Positions 7,583 through 16,423 of a stretch of DNA of 64,000 nucleotides are shown here, in pieces (position 1 is the stretch's first letter; every line of letters begins with the position of its first letter). Source of the stretch: DASRFA01 sp035651755 (GTDB lineage: Bacteria > Desulfobacterota > Binatia > UBA12015); NCBI GenBank assembly GCA_035651755.1, contig DASRFA010000027.1:124001-188000 (forward strand). Direction: 5' to 3'. The notes under the pieces were generated by a model. It worked only from the letters and a program-made list of their open reading frames with translations. It searched no databases and was not told the origin of the DNA. The position numbers were made by a program, and so were the translations under genes.

Positions 7583-9325
7583 ATGGTCGATCGGCCCGCG
7601 CGGTTGCGACTTCCGATCCTGCTGGCCGCCGTGGCGCTGCTGCTGGGCGCTCGCCCGGCGGGTGCGATCCCTCTGAACGCCGACGGCACGATCAATCTCG
7701 GCATCCGCGCGTACGTGAACGCGCGCATCGGGACGACGGCGAAGCAGTCGACGCGCCCCGGGGACCAGTCGCCGGAGTGCATGGCGGCGCCCAACGCGGA
7801 GAACTGCAGCTTCGGGGGGACGTTCCCGTACTCCGGAGCCGGTCACGTCATCCAGAACCGGTACTTCCTCGAGGCGAAGTGGAACCACAGCCTCGTCGAG
7901 ATGTTCCGCGACGTGCTGCCCGAGAGCGTCACCGACTTCAAGTACAACCTCACGTACCGCGGCGAGTACGACGGCATCTACGACTTCGGCCCGAACGAGT
8001 ACCGCCACGGCACCGAGACGCTCCAGGAGATCCAGGAAGCTCTCCGCCAGGGCGGGCTGCCGACGTCGCTCGCCGGCGACCGCAACTACCGGGTACGCCA
8101 CCGCCTGCGCCAGGTCGCGAGCAACCGGAATCGCCTCTTCCTCGCCTTCGTCGACTGGGAGCAGGGGCCGCTCTTCATCCGGTTCGGCCGCCAGAACCTG
8201 GTCTGGGGTGAGACCGACGCGTTCCGGCTCCTCGACAACATCAACCCGATCGACGCGAGCTTCGGCGGCTTCTTCATCGATCTCGACGAGCGCCGCGTGC
8301 CGCTCGACATGCTGCGCGCCAGCTGGAACTTCGGGACGGTTGGTCCGATCGACCAGGCGTTCCTCGAGGGCTACGTCGCGTTCGACCGGAACGTCGCGTT
8401 CGTGCCGGGAGCTCCTCCGGGATCGCCCTGGTATCCGCCGCTCGGACCGCCGACGGGGCTTCTCCTCGCGAAGCTGGAAGCTCCGAACCTGACGGTGCAC
8501 AACCTGCGCGGCGGCGGCCGCTTCGTGTTCAACGTCGGCGACTACACCTTCACGCTCGCGAGCTACCAGACGGTCTTCGATCTGCCGGCAGTGCGATTCC
8601 GCGCATCGAGTCCGAACGACCCCGGGTTCGTCCCGAACATCTCCCAGATCACCGCCGATACCTACGGGCCGCTCGTGTGGGTCAATGGCGCGTCGACCAC
8701 GACGGCACTGCCGTCGCTGCGGTCGGTCGTGCGCGGCGAGGTCGCGTGGTTCAAGGACGAGGCGCTCTTCCGCGGACCGACCGAGGCCGGGTTTCCGGGG
8801 AAAGGGCTCACGGGCCAGCTCGTGACCGACTTCGTGGCGCCGGTGCTCGCCGGCACGTTCGACACCGTGACGCGCAAGGACACCTACAACATGGCGCTCG
8901 GGTGGGACGTGAACCTGCCGATCGACTGGATCAACTCGCGCGACTCGGTGTTCCTCACCACCCAGGTCTTCTACCGCCACATCTTCGACCGCGACCCGCT
9001 GCAGGCGCTACCCGTGCCCGAGCCGAACAACTCGCAGCGCGTCGTGCCGCAGCCGAACGACTCGGTCCTGCAGACCCTCGCGATCGCGACGACGTACCTC
9101 GCGACCGTCCCGGCGACCAGCGTCAATCTCCAGATCACGCCCGGCTACAACATGTTCTACGACTGGCAGGGGAGCATCCTGTTCCAGCCGAACGTCCGCT
9201 TCGTGCGCGACCCGTGGCGGTTCATCGTCGACTACACGACGATCAACAGCGGCGTCTTCCGCTATCCGATCGGCCTCGTGCGCGACCGGTCGAACGTCCG
9301 CTTCCAGGTCGAGTACGTGCTCTGA
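7583..9325 (+). CDS. DUF1302-family outer-membrane barrel protein
   Basis: 580 aa, ATG at 7583 after GAGGAGG. A Sec signal (LPILLAAVALLLGARPAGA) is followed by a large beta-rich protein with aromatic-ending strands to the last residues (VRFQVEYVL), as in outer-membrane barrels. The features YVNARIGTT, FLAFVDWEQGPLFIRFGRQNLVWGE and LLDNINPIDASFGGFF match the DUF1302 family, including the conserved GRQ..VWGE strand. Family members sit beside genes for uptake of hydrophobic substrates and DUF1329 lipoproteins; no DUF1329 gene is present here. It is in one unit with the downstream NTF2-like gene (16-bp gap). A TTGACA at 7493-7498 is a possible -35 without a good -10. Confidence 0.88.
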   Translation: MVDRPARLRLPILLAAVALLLGARPAGAIPLNADGTINLGIRAYVNARIGTTAKQSTRPGDQSPECMAAPNAENCSFGGTFPYSGAGHVIQNRYFLEAKWNHSLVEMFRDVLPESVTDFKYNLTYRGEYDGIYDFGPNEYRHGTETLQEIQEALRQGGLPTSLAGDRNYRVRHRLRQVASNRNRLFLAFVDWEQGPLFIRFGRQNLVWGETDAFRLLDNINPIDASFGGFFIDLDERRVPLDMLRASWNFGTVGPIDQAFLEGYVAFDRNVAFVPGAPPGSPWYPPLGPPTGLLLAKLEAPNLTVHNLRGGGRFVFNVGDYTFTLASYQTVFDLPAVRFRASSPNDPGFVPNISQITADTYGPLVWVNGASTTTALPSLRSVVRGEVAWFKDEALFRGPTEAGFPGKGLTGQLVTDFVAPVLAGTFDTVTRKDTYNMALGWDVNLPIDWINSRDSVFLTTQVFYRHIFDRDPLQALPVPEPNNSQRVVPQPNDSVLQTLAIATTYLATVPATSVNLQITPGYNMFYDWQGSILFQPNVRFVRDPWRFIVDYTTINSGVFRYPIGLVRDRSNVRFQVEYVL

Positions 9326-9341
9326 AAGGACGACCCGAGCG

Positions 9342-9773
9342 ATGTCCGTGATCGACGAGAACCTGGCGCTCGTGCGCCGCTTCTGGGACGACCTGTACGC
9401 GCATCGCTTCGCCGAGCTCGCGCGCTACTTCACCGAGGACGCGGTCTACGACGACGTTCCCATCCCCGCCGCGAAGGTGACCGGTCCGGCCGCGATCGTC
9501 CGGAAGCTCGAGATCGGGCTCGGGCGCGTGCCGCGGCACGTCCACCACCTGCACCGCCAGGTGGCCGACGAGGGCTGCGTCGTCACCGAGCACACCGAGG
9601 ACTGGTGCTTCGCCGAGGACCACGTCGTCGCGCTGCCGTTCGTCTCGATCCAGGTGATCGAGAGCGGACGGATCTCGCTCTGGCGCGACTACAGCAACAT
9701 GGACACGCTTCTCTCGGCGGCTCCGGCGTGGTGGCTCGAGCACATCGCGAGCGCCTGGGCGGAGGAGAGATAG
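9342..9773 (+). CDS. Limonene-epoxide-hydrolase/SnoaL-like (NTF2-fold) protein
   Basis: 143 aa. MSVIDENLALVRRFWDDLYAHRF and FTEDAVYDDVP are typical of the NTF2-like superfamily, and GRISLWRDYSNMD matches the LEH/SnoaL signature. In limonene-1,2-epoxide hydrolase the triad is Asp-Arg-Asp. Here the R-x-D pair seems replaced by His84-x-Glu86 (VVTEHTED), while the WRDY Asp116 is kept. Epoxide hydrolysis is therefore uncertain; a ketosteroid-isomerase or cyclase role is possible. It lies 16 bp after the DUF1302 barrel gene. Confidence 0.85.
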   Translation: MSVIDENLALVRRFWDDLYAHRFAELARYFTEDAVYDDVPIPAAKVTGPAAIVRKLEIGLGRVPRHVHHLHRQVADEGCVVTEHTEDWCFAEDHVVALPFVSIQVIESGRISLWRDYSNMDTLLSAAPAWWLEHIASAWAEER

Positions 9774-10248
9774 CGGAGCGCTCGCGGCGGGGTAGGGCGT
9801 CAGCCCGAATCCCTGCGGGGCAATCGCTCGCTCCCCAGCAGCCGCCACGCACACGCTACGCCCTTCGATGGGCCATCGTCCAGCGAAATCGGATGGAATC
9901 ACGCTCCCGATCGACGTCGCGGACTCCGGCTCTCGGCCGGGCTCTTGGCCGAGCTTCGCAGCGCCTCGCGTGGACAAGGCGGCGCATGCCGGCTAAGGTC
10001 CCGTCTGCTCCCCTGGACCGTCGCGAGAGGGCTCCCACGATGGCGACCAAGCGAGCGATGCGGAACGCGCATCCTCCAAGGCTCGCGAGCCCGATCGACG
10101 AAATCCCGTCCGGATCGCCGGACGTCACTACGGCCGTCTCGCGAGCGAGGCGACGGCGCATCGGACAGCACGCCGATGGCCGGCACCGAAGCGCGCGTGT
10201 CGGGCCCGACGCGCGGCGAGACGCGGGGATCGCGACGAGGTGCACGCG
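9774..10248. other. 475-bp stretch with no supported gene
   Basis: Several overlapping open frames cross this stretch on both strands, but none has a credible start, domain or amino-acid composition. A possible 70-residue frame beginning near 10040 (MATKRAMRNAHPP) is Arg-rich, lacks a Shine-Dalgarno and overlaps the next gene. The stretch follows the NTF2-like gene and should hold its terminator and the promoter of the zinc-ribbon pair. No strong hairpin with a T-run was seen. Confidence 0.5.
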
Positions 10249-10731
10249 ATGAAATTCCGGATCACCAAACGAGAAGACGGCGACAAGCAGCGGCCGATCA
10301 CGCCGACCGTGACGGTGGGCTCGTCGATCGACGCGGTGTGCGCGACCTGCAAGCGCGTCACGCCACACGACGTGATCCGGAAGGTCGGGGCGCTCCCGAC
10401 GCAAGTGGGGTGCTCGGTCTGCCACTCGGAGCACCCGTACAAGTCGCCGGTCGCTCTCGCGCGCAGCAAGGAGCGGCGCGCTGCAACGGTCGCCGCCGCA
10501 GCGCCGCCATGCTGGGAAGCCCTCTGGACGAAAGCGATGACGCGCGCCGGCGGGACGGCGATCCCGTACTCCATGGAGCAGCGCTTCGCGATCGGTCAGC
10601 GGCTCGCACACCCGAGCTTCGGCGAAGGCGTCGTGACGACCATCGGAAGCTCGACCGTGTGCACGGTGCTGTTCGTCAGCGGCGAGCGGCGGCTTCTCAT
10701 GGCGAGCCCGACCCGCACCGCGAGCTCGTGA
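10249..10731 (+). CDS. Small protein with Cys4 zinc-ribbon-like N-terminus and basic C-terminal barrel
   Basis: 160 aa, started at the ATG at 10249 with GAGG nine bases upstream; a GTG at 10240 is an alternative. Two Cys pairs (Cys31-x2-Cys34, CATC; Cys55-x2-Cys58, CSVC) with nearby histidines suggest a zinc ribbon. After a variable linker, residues about 112-150 (FAIGQRLAHPSFGEG then VLFVSGERRLL) resemble the small Sh3-like beta module seen at the ends of UvrD and CarD-type proteins, which contacts RNA polymerase or nucleic acid. I infer a DNA- or RNA-polymerase-associated role. The following small Cys4 protein starts 2 bp after the stop. Confidence 0.65.
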   Translation: MKFRITKREDGDKQRPITPTVTVGSSIDAVCATCKRVTPHDVIRKVGALPTQVGCSVCHSEHPYKSPVALARSKERRAATVAAAAPPCWEALWTKAMTRAGGTAIPYSMEQRFAIGQRLAHPSFGEGVVTTIGSSTVCTVLFVSGERRLLMASPTRTASS

Positions 10732-10733
10732 CG

Positions 10734-11117
10734 ATGAAGCGCAGCTCTTCCATGGGCGACGACGAGCTCGCCGCCTTTTCCGATCTTCTCGTGCGGCATC
10801 TCGCGACGGTCATCGCGAGCGAGCGCGGCTACGTTGCGACACCGTGCCCGGCGTGCGCAGACCAGCCGGTGCGGCGGGCGGCCGCGCGGCCCGGCGATGA
10901 GTCGCTGCTCGACTCGTCGCCATTCGGCGGCGTCCCGCGCATCGCCGTATCGGCGCGGGTCGCGCGGTCGTGCGACGTTTGTCACGGCGGACGTCGGCTC
11001 TGGTCGCGACCCCGGGGCCGTCGGCTCAACCTGCTGAGCGATCGCCAGCTCATCAACGCGGCGGCCGCACAGTCCACCTCGGACGACGTCACGGGGCGCG
11101 ATCGACCGCGCGGGTGA
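10734..11117 (+). CDS. Small hypothetical protein with two CxxC pairs
   Basis: 127 aa, ATG at 10734, two bases past the stop of the preceding gene, so translation is probably coupled. It carries Cys38-x2-Cys41 (TPCPAC) and Cys80-x2-Cys83 (CDVC followed by HGG), a spacing compatible with one zinc site or two treble-clef halves. The N-terminal 35 residues are predicted helical; the last 40 are polar and Arg-rich. No family is recognised. The pairing with another Cys4 protein is the best clue. It could be a metal-binding accessory or, less likely, a spurious frame in GC-rich DNA. Confidence 0.5.
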   Translation: MKRSSSMGDDELAAFSDLLVRHLATVIASERGYVATPCPACADQPVRRAAARPGDESLLDSSPFGGVPRIAVSARVARSCDVCHGGRRLWSRPRGRRLNLLSDRQLINAAAAQSTSDDVTGRDRPRG

Positions 11118-11169
11118 GCCGCCGTCGTACGGCACCGCCGAACGGTCGCTCGCGCCCTGGCGAGGGCGA

Positions 11170-11199
11170 CGGGCACAGTGCCCGCCGGCCTGCTATACG
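11170..11199 (+). promoter_or_regulatory. Palindrome overlapping a candidate helicase promoter
   Basis: A perfect 7-bp inverted repeat with one central base (CGGGCAC-A-GTGCCCG, 11170-11184) is followed ten bases later by TATACG (11194-11199), a plausible -10. The corresponding -35 position, 17 bases upstream, falls inside the palindrome, as for a repressor operator. It lies 133 bp upstream of the DEAD-box start. Only the palindrome is seen directly; the promoter reading is inference. Confidence 0.35.
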
Positions 11200-11331
11200 C
11201 ACTGCAATCGAAGTTCGTCCGTGCCGCCTCCGCACGCGCCCGCACGAGCGGGCGATGGAGCAAGTCCTCGTGCGGCGGGCCGAGTCCGCCTCTTCTTTCG
11301 ACCGGCGTTGACTCGGGTGGCGTCGCGCTCG

Positions 11332-12657
11332 ATGGAGCCGACGCCCGTCACCACCGACCCGCCCCCCACCATCGGGGCATCAGGAGTTCATTTGTCCACT
11401 CGTTTCATCGACCTCGGCCTTCCCGAGGACCTCGCCGACGCGCTCGCGGCGCGCGGAATCAGCGAGCCATTTCCGATCCAGGCGGCCGCGATCCCGCCCA
11501 TCTTGTCCGGCCGTGACGTGTCGGGTCAGGCCCCGACCGGCTCTGGCAAGACGCTGGCCTTCGGCCTTCCGCTGGTGGTGCGCAGCGAGCGAGCGCGTCC
11601 CAAGCGACCGCGCGCGCTCGTCCTCGCACCGACGCGCGAGCTCGCCGCGCAGATCCACGACGAGCTCGCGCCGCTCGCGAGCGCGCGCGGCGTCCGTCTC
11701 CTCGCGGTCTACGGCGGCGTCAACTATCCGGCGCAGACCGGCGCGCTCGCGCGCGGCGTCGACGTCGTGATCGGCTGTCCGGGTCGCCTCGAAGACCTCG
11801 TCCAGCGAGGCGCGCTTGCGCTCGCGGACGTCGGCCGCGTGGTGGTCGACGAGGCGGATCGGATGGCCGACATGGGCTTCCTTCCCGCGGTCCGGCGGCT
11901 CCTCCGCCTCACGCGGGAGAAGCGCCAGGTCGTCCTCTTCTCCGCGACGCTCACGGGCGACGTCGGAAAGCTCGCGCGCGAGTTTCAGCGCGACGCCGTC
12001 ACGCATGCGGTGGAATCGCAGCCGGTCGACCTCGGGAAGCTGCGCCACGCCTTCTGGGCCGTGGAGACGGGCGACCGCCTCGGCCTGGCTCGCGGGCTCG
12101 TCGCCGAGGCCGGTTCGACGATCGTCTTCTGCCGTACGCGCCACCGCGCGGACCGCGTCGCTCGCGACCTCGGTCGGGCAGGCGTGTGCGCGACCGCGAT
12201 CCACGGAGGCCGCTCTCAGGGACAGCGCGATCGCGCCATGGGCGCCTTCGCGAGCCGGTCCGTGCAGGCGCTCGTCGCGACCGACCTCGCTGCGCGCGGA
12301 ATCCATGTCGACGACGTCGCCTGCGTCCTGCACTACGACCCGCCCGCCGACGCCGTCACCTACGTCCATCGCTCGGGGCGCACGGCGCGCGCGGGGGCGC
12401 GCGGCGTCGTCGTGTCGTTCGTCGGACGGGACGACGTGGCCGCGACCCGGAGGATGCAGCGAGCGCTCGGCTTGCCCGCCGGCGTCCACGCGCCGGATCC
12501 CGCGGGGTTGCTCCGCCCGGCTGGGGCAACGTCGGAGACGCGCGCGCGAGCAGTCGGCGATCGGCGCGCGGAACCGCCGTCGCGGTCGTGGCGTCCGATG
12601 GCCGGCGTCCGCGCTCACGGGCGCCGTGCGCGCGAACGGTCACGGGCCGGCGCGTGA
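11332..12657 (+). CDS. DEAD-box ATP-dependent RNA helicase
   Basis: 441 aa from the ATG at 11332 (weak Shine-Dalgarno; start uncertain). All core motifs are visible: Q motif FPIQAAAIPP, motif I APTGSGKT (67-74), Ia APTRELAAQ, Ib GCPGRLEDL, motif II DEAD (173-176), motif III SAT (204-206), then IVFCRTRHRADR, ATDLAARGIHV and motif VI HRSGRTARAG in the RecA-2 domain. It unwinds short RNA duplexes in ribosome assembly or RNA turnover. The C-terminal tail (about 390-441) is short, Arg-rich and disordered, as in RhlE/DbpA-like proteins. The stop overlaps the start of the acyltransferase gene (GTGA, 12654-12657). Confidence 0.95.
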   Translation: MEPTPVTTDPPPTIGASGVHLSTRFIDLGLPEDLADALAARGISEPFPIQAAAIPPILSGRDVSGQAPTGSGKTLAFGLPLVVRSERARPKRPRALVLAPTRELAAQIHDELAPLASARGVRLLAVYGGVNYPAQTGALARGVDVVIGCPGRLEDLVQRGALALADVGRVVVDEADRMADMGFLPAVRRLLRLTREKRQVVLFSATLTGDVGKLAREFQRDAVTHAVESQPVDLGKLRHAFWAVETGDRLGLARGLVAEAGSTIVFCRTRHRADRVARDLGRAGVCATAIHGGRSQGQRDRAMGAFASRSVQALVATDLAARGIHVDDVACVLHYDPPADAVTYVHRSGRTARAGARGVVVSFVGRDDVAATRRMQRALGLPAGVHAPDPAGLLRPAGATSETRARAVGDRRAEPPSRSWRPMAGVRAHGRRARERSRAGA

Positions 12658-13598
12658 CGAACGCGGGAGCGGACGCGCGCGCTCGCGATGGCTCACGAGC
12701 GCGCGCAGCGGCGGACGACGGGTGGCTCGCGGGGCGACCACGCCCGCGGCGCGGCCTGAACTCGGTTGCGCGCGCCTATCGCAAGCACGTACGGCCGATC
12801 TTCTCCCGCCGCCTCTCGCGCCTCGCCGCGCTCGCGGTGCCGATGCTCTACGTCTGGTACATGCGACTCGTGTGGCGCACGAGCCGCATCGAGGGCGCGC
12901 GGGAGTTCGGCGAGCTCATGCGAATCGGCGAACGCTACGACGGCGCCGTCGCGCTGCTCTGGCACGAGGAGGTCCTGACGGTCGCGTTCGGCTACCCGTA
13001 CGTCGGCGTGCGCGGACAGACCCTCGCGAGCATGGGCGAGTCCGGGGAGGTCATCACGCGCATGCTCCAAAAGTGCGGCTACGTCGTGTTCCGCGGTGGC
13101 TCCACGACCGGGACGTCGCGGCGCCGGGAGGGAGCCCTGCGCGAGATGATCGACCACATGCGCTCGACCCGCCGGGTCGTGTACGGGCTCACCGTCGACG
13201 GCTCGAAGGGTCCGCCCTATCGGATGAAGACGGGCGGCATCGTGATCGCTCGAGAATGCGGGAAGCCGATCGTCCTCGCGCGGACGTGGTACAAGCGTTA
13301 CGTGCGGCTTCCGACCTGGGATCGCATGGCGGTGCCGCTTCCGTGCAACGTGATCCGGTACTCTCTGCGCGGCCCCTACCACGTGCCCGCCGACGCCACG
13401 TCGTCCGATGGCCTGGCGCGCTTCCGCGATCTCCTCGAAGCGGACCTGATCGACCTGGCGGCGGAGAGCTACGACGAGCTGGGTCGCGCCCGTCCGACGA
13501 ACCTCGTGAAGCGGAGCGCTGCGGAGCCCTACGCGGACGACGCGATGGTGGGCGGCGACGGCGCTGTGGCGCCCGCCGTCGGCGTCACGCGCTGCTAG
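12654..13598 (+). CDS. DUF374/LPLAT-type lysophospholipid acyltransferase-like protein
   Basis: 314 aa if the GTG at 12654 is used; it overlaps the helicase stop as GTGA, a common coupling arrangement. The first 35 residues are Ala/Arg-rich and may not be translated. The core matches the DUF374 acyltransferase family: hydrophobic LAALAVPMLYVWYMRLVW, a block LLWHEEVLTVAFGY in place of the HxxxxD motif, the MLQKCGYVVFRGGS segment, EGALREMIDHM and the substrate motif VDGSKGPPYRMKTGGIVIA. Such proteins acylate lipid A-like or phospholipid acceptors at the inner membrane. His-Glu-Glu rather than the canonical H-x4-D is noted, as is usual in parts of this family. Confidence 0.8.
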   Translation: MTNAGADARARDGSRARAAADDGWLAGRPRPRRGLNSVARAYRKHVRPIFSRRLSRLAALAVPMLYVWYMRLVWRTSRIEGAREFGELMRIGERYDGAVALLWHEEVLTVAFGYPYVGVRGQTLASMGESGEVITRMLQKCGYVVFRGGSTTGTSRRREGALREMIDHMRSTRRVVYGLTVDGSKGPPYRMKTGGIVIARECGKPIVLARTWYKRYVRLPTWDRMAVPLPCNVIRYSLRGPYHVPADATSSDGLARFRDLLEADLIDLAAESYDELGRARPTNLVKRSAAEPYADDAMVGGDGAVAPAVGVTRC

Positions 13599-14695
13599 CC
13601 GGGCGCCGCGACCGTCTCGGGTACGAGGTAGAACGCGATCGCGAGGATCGCGTAGACGGCGAGCAGCTGCACGCCCTCGAGCCAGTGCGATTCGCCGTCG
13701 CCCGCGATCTGGCCGATGACCGCGACGGCGATGACGATCGCCATCACCTCGCACGACGTGAACACGAGGTCCATCGGCCGCGGCGCGATCACGAGGCTCG
13801 CCAGCACGAGCACGGGCGCGACGAAGAGCGCGATCTGCACGCTGGATCCGATCGCGATCCCGAGCGCCAGGTCCATGCGGTTCTTCATCGCGACCTGGAC
13901 CGCGGTCGCGTGCTCGGCGGCGTTCCCGACGACGGCGACGACGATGACCCCGATGAAGAGATCGGTGAGGCCGAGCGCCTCGGCGGTCGGCTGAATCGCG
14001 CCGACCAGGATCTCCGACATCCACGCGACCAGCGCGGTCGCGCCCGCGAGCACCCCGACCGAGCGGCGGACGCTCCAGGCCGGCTCCCGCCGCGTGCCGC
14101 GATCGTCGCGCGGCGCCTCGCCCGTGAAGAGGTGCTTGTGCGTCCGGAGCGAGAAGACGAGCGACGCGAAGTACGTGAGGAGCAGGACCACCGCGATCTC
14201 GTCCGAGAGCTCGTGCTCGACGATCGCCCTCGGGTGCACGATGTGGTGGAACGCGGCCGGGACGACGAGGGCGATCGCCGCGAGCGTCAGCATGGTCGCG
14301 TACGAGCGCGCGCCCGTCACGTTGAAGCGGAGCGAGCGATGCTTGACGCCGCCGGCGATCGTGGCCGCGCCGAGGACGAGCAGGATGTTGCCGATGATCG
14401 ATCCCGTGAGCGACGCCTTCACGACCGCGTCGTAGCCGTGGCGGAGCGCCGCCAGCGCGATGATCAGCTCGGCGGCGTTCCCGAAGGTCGCGTTCAGGAG
14501 CCCGCCGATGCCCTCGTTCGTGCGCTCGGCGAGCTGCTCCGTCGCCCTTCCGAGCCAGGCCGCGAGCGGGACGATCGCGAGGCAGGCGCAGGCGAAGACC
14601 GCCACGAAGCGGTGGGGCGCGAGGTGCTCGAGCGCGATCGTCGCGGGGACGAAGACGAGGAGCCAGTCGAGCGACGGCACGAGAGCGCGAGCCAC
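13595..14695 (-). CDS. Calcium/proton antiporter (CAX family)
   Basis: 366 aa with about 10-11 hydrophobic segments. The two inverted CAX alpha repeats are clear: GNAAELIIALAAL (from residue 72) and VVGNAAEHATAVQVA in the second half, each with the essential Glu. An acidic loop (about 195-215, GEAPRDDRGTRREP) separates the halves as in ChaA/VCX proteins. It exports Ca2+ (or Na+) in exchange for protons across the inner membrane. It is convergent with the acyltransferase and overlaps its last 4 bp. The amidohydrolase gene lies 33 bp upstream in the same direction. Confidence 0.93.
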   Translation of the reverse strand: MARALVPSLDWLLVFVPATIALEHLAPHRFVAVFACACLAIVPLAAWLGRATEQLAERTNEGIGGLLNATFGNAAELIIALAALRHGYDAVVKASLTGSIIGNILLVLGAATIAGGVKHRSLRFNVTGARSYATMLTLAAIALVVPAAFHHIVHPRAIVEHELSDEIAVVLLLTYFASLVFSLRTHKHLFTGEAPRDDRGTRREPAWSVRRSVGVLAGATALVAWMSEILVGAIQPTAEALGLTDLFIGVIVVAVVGNAAEHATAVQVAMKNRMDLALGIAIGSSVQIALFVAPVLVLASLVIAPRPMDLVFTSCEVMAIVIAVAVIGQIAGDGESHWLEGVQLLAVYAILAIAFYLVPETVAAPG

Positions 14696-14728
14696 GTCGG
14701 CTCCGGCGGCCCGGGAGAGCGCGACCTT

Positions 14729-16423
14729 CTACGCGCGCACCAGCTTCCCGGGCATGGCGCCGGTCGCCTCGCCGTCCTCGAACGTGACCTCGCCGGCGAC
14801 GATCGTCGCGCGATAGCCCTCCACTCGCTGGACGAGGCGCCGTCCGCCCGCCGGCAGGTCGAAGACCATCTCGGGCGCCGGCAGCCGGAGCGCGTCGAAG
14901 TCGATGACGTTGACGTCGGCCTTCTTGCCGACCTCGAGCGTGCCGCGGTCGTGGAGGCCGTACACGCTCGCGGTGTTCCCGGTCTGGAGGCGCACGACGT
15001 CCTCGAGCGGGATGCGCGCGCCGCGGCGGCGGTCGCGCGCCCAGTGCGTCAGGAGGAACGTCGGCATGCTGGCGTCGCAGATGAGGCCGCAGTGCGCGCC
15101 GCCGTCGGAGAGACCGAGCACGGTGCGCGGGTGGACCATCATCTCGCGCAGCGCCTCGAAGTCGTAGTCGACGTAGTTCGCGAGCGGCGCGAAGAGCATC
15201 TGCTTTCCGTCGCGCTCGAGGAGCGCGTCGTAGGCGATCTCCTCGGGGCGCTTGCCGCTCCGGGACGCGATCGCCGCGACGCTCTGCTCGGGCGTCGGCT
15301 CGTAGTCGGGCGGGTCGCCGAGCGGGAACATCTGGCTCCAGTTCTGCGCGAGGACCCGGACGATCGGGCTCTCGTGCTGGAGCTCCTCGGCGAGAAGCCG
15401 CGCCCGCATCTCCGGCGTCCGCATGCGCGCGACGCGCTCGCCGTGCGGAAGGGCCGCCAGCTCGCGCGCGTACGTCGGGTGGAAGAAGAACGGGTGGAAC
15501 GAGCTCTGGAGCCCGAACAGCATCCCGGTCGGGCGGCACGGCACCTGGGGCACGATTCGTAGGCCCCGCGCGGCGAGCTCGTCGATGCGCGCCAGCGTCT
15601 CGCGCCACGCGTTCGGCTGCATCGGCGTCTGCGCGAGCGCGAACGTGATCACGCGACCGGTCGCCGCGCAGAACTCCTTCATCCACGTGAGGTCGGGTTC
15701 CTGGCCCTGCAGATCGGAGACCATCTCGAAGACGCCGTGGCCGACGTCGCCGAGCGCGCGGCCGATCCCGACGAGCTCCTCCGGCTTCGAATGCGTTCCG
15801 GGGACGAGGCCGTGCTTCGAGCGGTGCAGGATCGTGCGCGACGTCGAGAAGCCGATCGCGCCCGCGGCGAGCGCCTCGCGCGTCAAGCGCGACATCTCGG
15901 CGATCTCGCCGTCCGTCACGTCGAGGTCGTGCGCGCGCTCGCCGAGGACGTAGGCGCGGATCGCGCAGTGCGGGACCTGCGCGGCGACGTCGAGCACGCG
16001 CTCCATGCGCTCGAGCGCGTCGAGGTACTCGGGGAACGACTCCCACCGCCAGTCGATGCCCTCGTGGAGCGCGGTGCCGGGGATGTCCTCGACGCCCTCC
16101 ATGAGCTCGATCAGGAAGTTCTCCTCGCCCGGACGGCGCGGCGCGAAGCCGACGCCGCAGTTCCCCATCACGAGCGTCGTGACGCCGTGCCAGCTCGACG
16201 GCGCGAGCACCGGATCCCACGTGACCTGGCCGTCGTAGTGCGTGTGGACGTCGACCCAGCCGGGCGCGACCAGGAGCCCGCGCGCGTCGATCTCCCGCTC
16301 GCCGCGCACCGGGACGTCGCCGACGGCCGCGATGCGCCCCTCGTCGATCGCGACCGCGCCCTCGAAGCGCGAACGCCCGGTTCCATCGACGACGGTGCCG
16401 TTTCGGATGACGAGATCGTGCAT
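14729..16423 (-). CDS. N-acyl-D-amino-acid deacylase (D-aminoacylase) family amidohydrolase
   Basis: 564 aa, ATG at 16423 with a strong GGAGGAA Shine-Dalgarno. MHDLVIRNGTVVDGTGRSRF is the D-aminoacylase/dihydroorotase-type opening strand. Metal ligands include His60-x-His62 (VDVHTHYDGQ) and Cys89 in GNCGVGFAP, the characteristic D-aminoacylase metal cysteine. LGLSDGGAHCG holds the catalytic Asp, and TGNTASVYGLHDRGTLEVGKKAD is the C-terminal beta-sandwich seal. Many homologues act on N-acyl-D-amino acids or related amides; the substrate here is unproven. The reading frame is intact and cytoplasmic. Confidence 0.93.
   Translation of the reverse strand: MHDLVIRNGTVVDGTGRSRFEGAVAIDEGRIAAVGDVPVRGEREIDARGLLVAPGWVDVHTHYDGQVTWDPVLAPSSWHGVTTLVMGNCGVGFAPRRPGEENFLIELMEGVEDIPGTALHEGIDWRWESFPEYLDALERMERVLDVAAQVPHCAIRAYVLGERAHDLDVTDGEIAEMSRLTREALAAGAIGFSTSRTILHRSKHGLVPGTHSKPEELVGIGRALGDVGHGVFEMVSDLQGQEPDLTWMKEFCAATGRVITFALAQTPMQPNAWRETLARIDELAARGLRIVPQVPCRPTGMLFGLQSSFHPFFFHPTYARELAALPHGERVARMRTPEMRARLLAEELQHESPIVRVLAQNWSQMFPLGDPPDYEPTPEQSVAAIASRSGKRPEEIAYDALLERDGKQMLFAPLANYVDYDFEALREMMVHPRTVLGLSDGGAHCGLICDASMPTFLLTHWARDRRRGARIPLEDVVRLQTGNTASVYGLHDRGTLEVGKKADVNVIDFDALRLPAPEMVFDLPAGGRRLVQRVEGYRATIVAGEVTFEDGEATGAMPGKLVRA

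Noticed and set aside
9605..10252. A possible plus-strand coding region between the NTF2-like and zinc-ribbon genes
   Set aside because: It begins inside the NTF2-like gene, lacks a ribosome binding site and has a low-complexity composition.
11816..15562. A 1,248-residue plus-strand open frame across the helicase, acyltransferase, antiporter and amidohydrolase genes
   Set aside because: It is antisense or out of frame to four well-supported genes, Arg/Gly-rich and without any domain. Long stop-free shadows are expected in such GC-rich DNA.
12693..16220. A 1,175-residue minus-strand open frame
   Set aside because: It is out of frame with the antiporter and D-aminoacylase, with a biased Arg/Ala composition.
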